Assembly (NCBI GenBank): GCA_964612085.1
Contig: CAZTCJ010000048.1
Location: 1-28,233, forward strand
DNA from: CAZTCJ01 sp964612085
GTDB taxonomy: Bacteria > Pseudomonadota > Alphaproteobacteria > JAJFIK01
Length of the DNA stretch: 28,233 nucleotides
Direction: 5' to 3'
Shown: positions 24,990-28,233 of the stretch, piece after piece
Numbering within the stretch: position 1 is the first letter of the stretch
Layout of the letters: every line of letters starts with the position of its first letter
Notes under the pieces: generated by a model
The model's database searches: none
The model's input: the letters and a program-made list of their open reading frames with translations, nothing else
Told to the model about the DNA's origin: nothing
Program-made: the position numbers and the translations under genes

Positions 24990-25378
24990 GCCGGATCGGC
25001 GATGATCTCGTCCATCTTGTCGGCATAAAACGCGACGCGGCCCGCAAGCTCCGGCACTTCGTCGAACACCGCCTCGTAGCTCCAGACCGCGTTTTCCGCC
25101 GTCTTGCCGCCCGCCGTCACCGACCAATAGGACGCATCGCCCTTGAACGGACAATGGGTGCTGTGATCCGTCCGTGTCAGAACCTCTTCGCGCACATCGG
25201 CGCGGGTCAGATAATGGACCGGCGGGTAACTGCCCTCATGAACGGTGATGACATCGGCGCTGTCGGCGATGGTCTCGCCCGCGAAGATCACGCGCACGCG
25301 GGCCGTATCCCGCTTCAGCTCTACCTTGTGGTTGGGAGCGCGGGCATAGCCCGGGCCGGGGCCTAACGTGTCTGGCAT
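24986..25378 (-). CDS. DUF427 domain protein
   Basis: The 130-residue product carries the DUF427 core: VHEGSYPPVHYLTRADVREE (46-65) and HSTHCPFKGDASYWSV (72-87), followed by ENAVWSYEAVFDEV. The function of the family is not established. ATG 25378 has a perfect AGGAGG 7 bases upstream, which overlaps the stop region of the preceding membrane protein gene, so the pair is probably co-translated. The 3' end overlaps the cyclase 3' end by 4 bases. Confidence 0.9.
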   Translation of the reverse strand: MPDTLGPGPGYARAPNHKVELKRDTARVRVIFAGETIADSADVITVHEGSYPPVHYLTRADVREEVLTRTDHSTHCPFKGDASYWSVTAGGKTAENAVWSYEAVFDEVPELAGRVAFYADKMDEIIADPA

Positions 25379-25388
25379 GATCCGCCTC

Positions 25389-25748
25389 CTAATCGTTGCC
25401 GTTGTCGCCACGCTCCAGGTCGCGCAGCCATTTGGACCCCCAGGCCCGTTCCTCCACGGACCACATGCGCCAATAAAGGACAACCGCGAAGACCAGCGCC
25501 ACCAGGCTCAAGCCCAGAACCACATTGATGAAATGGACGACATTGGAGAGAACCGTATCAAGGCCTAAGGGAAACAGGAAATCGACCCGCGTGCTCGTCA
25601 CCCAGCCGACGAACTGCGCCGTCAGTTCCAGGACGGCGGCGAACACGAAGACCAGCAGGAAACTGAACACCAGCGCCGCCCGCACGCGCCGCCAGTGGCG
25701 CGCCCGTGCATCGGGTTGATCCGGACCCTGTTGTTCCGTACCGCTCAT
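25389..25748 (-). CDS. Small two-helix membrane protein, unknown function
   Basis: The 119-residue product has two predicted membrane helices, at about 24-48 (LVFSFLLVFVFAAVLELTAQ) and 72-94 (FINVVLGLSLVALVFAVVLY). Both ends are charged and the C-terminus is hydrophilic (EERAWGSKWLRDLERGDNGND). I recognise no family. It starts 9 bases after the universal stress protein gene, with a GAGGGGG ribosome binding site that overlaps that stop. It is probably in one operon with its neighbours. Confidence 0.75.
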   Translation of the reverse strand: MSGTEQQGPDQPDARARHWRRVRAALVFSFLLVFVFAAVLELTAQFVGWVTSTRVDFLFPLGLDTVLSNVVHFINVVLGLSLVALVFAVVLYWRMWSVEERAWGSKWLRDLERGDNGND

Positions 25749-25757
25749 GATGCCCCC

Positions 25758-26300
25758 TCAGGCCAGCGCTTCGATATCCTCGAGTGTCAAACCGCCCGGC
25801 ACGATCATCAGCGGAATCGGAAAGCCGCCGCTTTCGTTCACCAGACGGCTGACCAGCGGACCCGGCCCGTCCTTGCTCGTGCCGGCCCCCAGAAACAGCA
25901 CCCGGATGTCCGGGTCCTCGGCGATCAGCGCCTTGACCTCTTCATAGCGGGGGCCTTCCCGGATGATCAGTTCCGCCAAAGTGCCGCGATACTGGCAGAC
26001 TTCACCGGCGGCCTCGTACAGGGCGGCTTCGGCGTCCTGGCGGGCTTCGTCCTGCATGCGCTGTTCGACCGCCGCCCAATGCTGAAAATCGGTGGGCTCG
26101 ATGACGTAAAGCAGGGTAATGCGCGAGCCCGTGGCCTTGCCGCGCAGGCAGGCATAGCGCAAGGCGACCCGGCCCTCGTCCGACGGGTTCACCAGGACCA
26201 GCAGCTTGCGCCGGGTCGGCCTGGCGACGGTGGGCCGGCCGCCGCTCGGGTCCAGCAGTTCCGTTCCGGGGGTGCCGATCGTGGGATTGTGTTCGCTCAT
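25758..26300 (-). CDS. Universal stress protein (UspA family)
   Basis: The 180-residue product has the Usp opening RRKLLVLVNPSDEGRVALRY (31-50), then ITLLYVIEP, and ends with LVSRLVNESGGFPIPLMIVP. The glycine-rich ATP-binding loop is only partly kept (LFLGAGTSKDGPGPLVSRLV), so ATP binding is uncertain. The start is unclear: ATG 26300 and ATG 26309 both lack good ribosome binding sites, and a TTG lies further upstream. A stress gene close to nfuA is a usual alphaproteobacterial placement; here it is separated by the cyclase and two small genes. Confidence 0.85.
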   Translation of the reverse strand: MSEHNPTIGTPGTELLDPSGGRPTVARPTRRKLLVLVNPSDEGRVALRYACLRGKATGSRITLLYVIEPTDFQHWAAVEQRMQDEARQDAEAALYEAAGEVCQYRGTLAELIIREGPRYEEVKALIAEDPDIRVLFLGAGTSKDGPGPLVSRLVNESGGFPIPLMIVPGGLTLEDIEALA

Positions 26301-26354
26301 GGGGCGCATGCTGCCATTTTGGCGGGATGCCCGCAATCGCTAGCTCAAACCCAT

Positions 26355-27359
26355 TCAGGCCCTCAAGATATCGACGATTTCGCGCAGTTGCGTACGCGCC
26401 CTCAGGAGATAAAAGCCTTGCGTGGTCAGATGATTAGGCACCATCTGGCTACCCGGACGGCCGTTCACCACGACAACCGGCGCAAGGCGCACCATGGCTG
26501 ACAAACTCTCCAGCATCTGACCGTACGCAATCGCCAGTTCCTTTTCCGCCAGGATGCTCTCGAAATCGGTCTTCAGCTCCCGCAGCAGCATGTAATAGGC
26601 ATATGACCGGCCCTTGGTGTTGTAGAACAGATCGTCCGACTTCCAATCGAACAGGTACCAGCCAGGTTCTTCCGTCGCCATACGGAACAGCGCCGCCGAA
26701 CTCGATCCCAGATCGTTGGCGATGCGGTCGAGCGCATTGGCCAGATTATCCGCCCGCCGCTCGAAAATGGCATCGCCCGAGGCCACCCGCTGATTGTATT
26801 TCAGAAGCGCCTTGGAGGCCCGTTTATAGAGGGACTCGGATGTTTCCCGCGGCAGCAGGCTGTTGTTCCACACCCAGATGTCGGGCGGCGAGTTGAGCAG
26901 CCGCGCTTCGCTCAAGTCGAGATCCGCCTCGCTCGATCCCCGGGCGCGGCCGAGGAAATCATTGAGTTCGACCGCGAAGCGGGCAAGCGCCGACGCCATG
27001 CCCGATTGGTAATTGGCCATGTTGTCGCAGAAATACCCGGGCAGGAAAAACGGATCGTTCGCCACCCAGCCATTCACCCGTACTTCCCGGTCGATCAGGC
27101 TGGCCGCCATGGCGGCCGAGCGGCTGGCGCCGGGCGGGATGGCATCGGGGACCTGATAGCTGGGATCGTCGTCGATCTTATGAACCCATAAAATGCCGAC
27201 GATGTAGTAAAGCGGAACGATCGCGAGAAAGCCGACCAGCACCCAGCGGGTCAGCCGCCAGCCCGTGCCGCGCTCGTTGTAACTGAACCGGTCGCCGATC
27301 CAATTGAAGGTCTTGGCAATCCGGCGTCCAATGCCCTTAATGACGGCTCCAGCCTGCAT
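26355..27359 (-). CDS. DUF2333 family protein, membrane-anchored
   Basis: The 334-residue product has one N-terminal membrane helix (about 39-58, LVGFLAIVPLYYIVGILWV) followed by HKIDDDPSY and a long, mostly helical soluble part, probably periplasmic. The pattern, including VNGWVANDPFFLPGYFCDNM and FDWKSDDLFYNTKGRSYAYY, is that of DUF2333. Its function is not established. ATG 27359 has GGAG 7 bases upstream. It is 54 bases before the universal stress protein gene and may be cotranscribed with it, and it is divergent from the PepSY gene. Confidence 0.82.
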   Translation of the reverse strand: MQAGAVIKGIGRRIAKTFNWIGDRFSYNERGTGWRLTRWVLVGFLAIVPLYYIVGILWVHKIDDDPSYQVPDAIPPGASRSAAMAASLIDREVRVNGWVANDPFFLPGYFCDNMANYQSGMASALARFAVELNDFLGRARGSSEADLDLSEARLLNSPPDIWVWNNSLLPRETSESLYKRASKALLKYNQRVASGDAIFERRADNLANALDRIANDLGSSSAALFRMATEEPGWYLFDWKSDDLFYNTKGRSYAYYMLLRELKTDFESILAEKELAIAYGQMLESLSAMVRLAPVVVVNGRPGSQMVPNHLTTQGFYLLRARTQLREIVDILRA

Positions 27360-27455
27360 TGAAATCTCCGCGAAAGAAGGGATGATTTTCCCTTTACATC
27401 GGGGTCTTGCGGGCGTCCATCAAGGCGCGGCCGCCGTTTTGCCGGAAACGAGACC

Positions 27456-28229
27456 ATGAAAACAGTCATTACCCGCTTGCATCTCTGGCTCGGCCTCGTC
27501 ATCGGCCTGCAAATGCTGCTGTGGATGGCGAGCGGTGTCGTCATGAGCTGGTTTCCCATCGACACCGTGCGCGGCACCGACTGGCGCGCGCCCCAGCAGA
27601 TCAAGCCGCTCGATGAATCCCTTGAGTTGTTTCACATCAACGACGTGATCGGCAGCTTCCCGCAAGCCAGCGTGACCCGTACGGAGCTGTTTCACCTGCT
27701 GGGCCGCCCGGTCTATCTGGTCAGCCAGAAGGGCGGCGTGCGCGCCCTGGTGGATGCCCAGACCGGCGCGCCGCTCTCGCCCATCAGCGCGGGCATGGCC
27801 AGGGCCATCGCAGGCCTCGATTATGACGGTACCGGACCGCTTGAGACCCTGGCGCTGATCGAGGAGCGGCCCGGCGATTACAAAGGACCGCTGCCGGTCT
27901 GGCGGGCACAGTTCGCCGACCCGCGCCAGACCGCGCTTTACATCTCACCGGACGACGGCCGCGTTCTCGCCCGGCGCAATGGCTGGTGGCGGACCTACGA
28001 TCTCTTCTGGATGCTGCACATTATGGATTACCAGCACGGCAGCGATTTCAATTCGCTGTTGCTGCGCCTGTTCGCCACGGCAGGGCTTCTGTTCGCGGCA
28101 TCCGGATTGGGGCTGGTGTTTCTGCGGCTGACCGGCGGGCGCTACGGCAACGATCTCGCGTTTCTCGCCAGACAAACGAAAACCCGCCGGTCCCAAAGAA
28201 TGGCGGGGCAAGCTGTTCTGAAACAATAA
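27456..28229 (+). CDS. PepSY-type membrane protein
   Basis: The 257-residue product begins MKTVITRLHLWLGLVIGLQM with a first membrane helix at about 8-30, and has a second at about 203-226 (FATAGLLFAASGLGLVFLRL). The region between contains PepSY-like segments (YLVSQKGGVRALVDAQTGAP, TALYISPDDGRVLARR) and a WWRTYDLFWMLHIMDY block typical of PepSY-associated membrane proteins. Such proteins are often linked to siderophore uptake or redox partners. The stop is 4 bases before the right edge, so any partner gene is outside the window. The exact role is unknown. Confidence 0.8.
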   Translation: MKTVITRLHLWLGLVIGLQMLLWMASGVVMSWFPIDTVRGTDWRAPQQIKPLDESLELFHINDVIGSFPQASVTRTELFHLLGRPVYLVSQKGGVRALVDAQTGAPLSPISAGMARAIAGLDYDGTGPLETLALIEERPGDYKGPLPVWRAQFADPRQTALYISPDDGRVLARRNGWWRTYDLFWMLHIMDYQHGSDFNSLLLRLFATAGLLFAASGLGLVFLRLTGGRYGNDLAFLARQTKTRRSQRMAGQAVLKQ

Positions 28230-28233
28230 GGCT

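Noticed and set aside
23607..25154. Minus-strand open frame of 515 codons opposite the cyclase
   Set aside because: Antisense to an intact cyclase with all catalytic residues; the antisense product looks like a composition artefact.

Overview
The window is about 28 kb of a GC-rich bacterial chromosome, almost fully coding and mostly on the minus strand. The gene order nfuA - tsaB - rimI - fur - plsC - miaB - phoH - ybeY - corC - lnt - xre - metK - trmB - rimP - nusA - ylxR - infB - rbfA - truB - rpsO - pnp, read along the minus strand from about 23.5 kb to 1, is a housekeeping order typical of Alphaproteobacteria. The YlxR/L7Ae fusion, the Fur/Mur-type regulator and the xre gene between lnt and metK point the same way. 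I cannot assign an order or genus. No rRNA, tRNA, CRISPR array, insertion sequence or phage gene was seen.

Region 1 (1-3138, minus) is the distal half of the translation operon: rbfA, truB, rpsO and the 5' part of pnp, with hairpins on both sides of rpsO. Region 2 (3139-4558) interrupts the usual infB-rbfA junction. It holds a plus-strand PagL-like outer-membrane lipid A deacylase, a lone and shortened HigB-like toxin gene, and an exported SnoaL-like protein. Region 3 (4573-10446, minus) is rimP-nusA-ylxR-infB. The ylxR gene has no ATG, GTG or TTG start ahead of its conserved domain and appears to start at a CTG inside nusA. A strong intrinsic-terminator hairpin lies in front of rimP.

Region 4 (10670-13316, minus) is xre-metK-trmB, with a structured 324-base gap before metK. 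A 492-base non-coding, partly AT-rich gap follows (13317-13808). Region 5 (13809-19514, minus) is miaB-phoH-ybeY-corC-lnt, joining tRNA modification, rRNA maturation and envelope lipoprotein processing with overlapping genes. Region 6 (19632-23512, minus) is nfuA, a RutE-like nitroreductase, tsaB, rimI, fur and plsC.

Region 7 (23679-28229) is more accessory: a plus-strand class III nucleotide cyclase with an unrecognised N-terminal half; a minus-strand run of DUF2333, universal stress protein, two-helix membrane protein and DUF427 genes; and a plus-strand PepSY-type membrane protein at the right edge.

I see no obvious new multi-gene defence or metabolic system. The most interesting signals are regulatory or translational: the ylxR CTG start, the rimP attenuator-like leader, the metK leader with competing pairings, the cassette splitting infB from rbfA, and the cyclase with an unknown sensor half.
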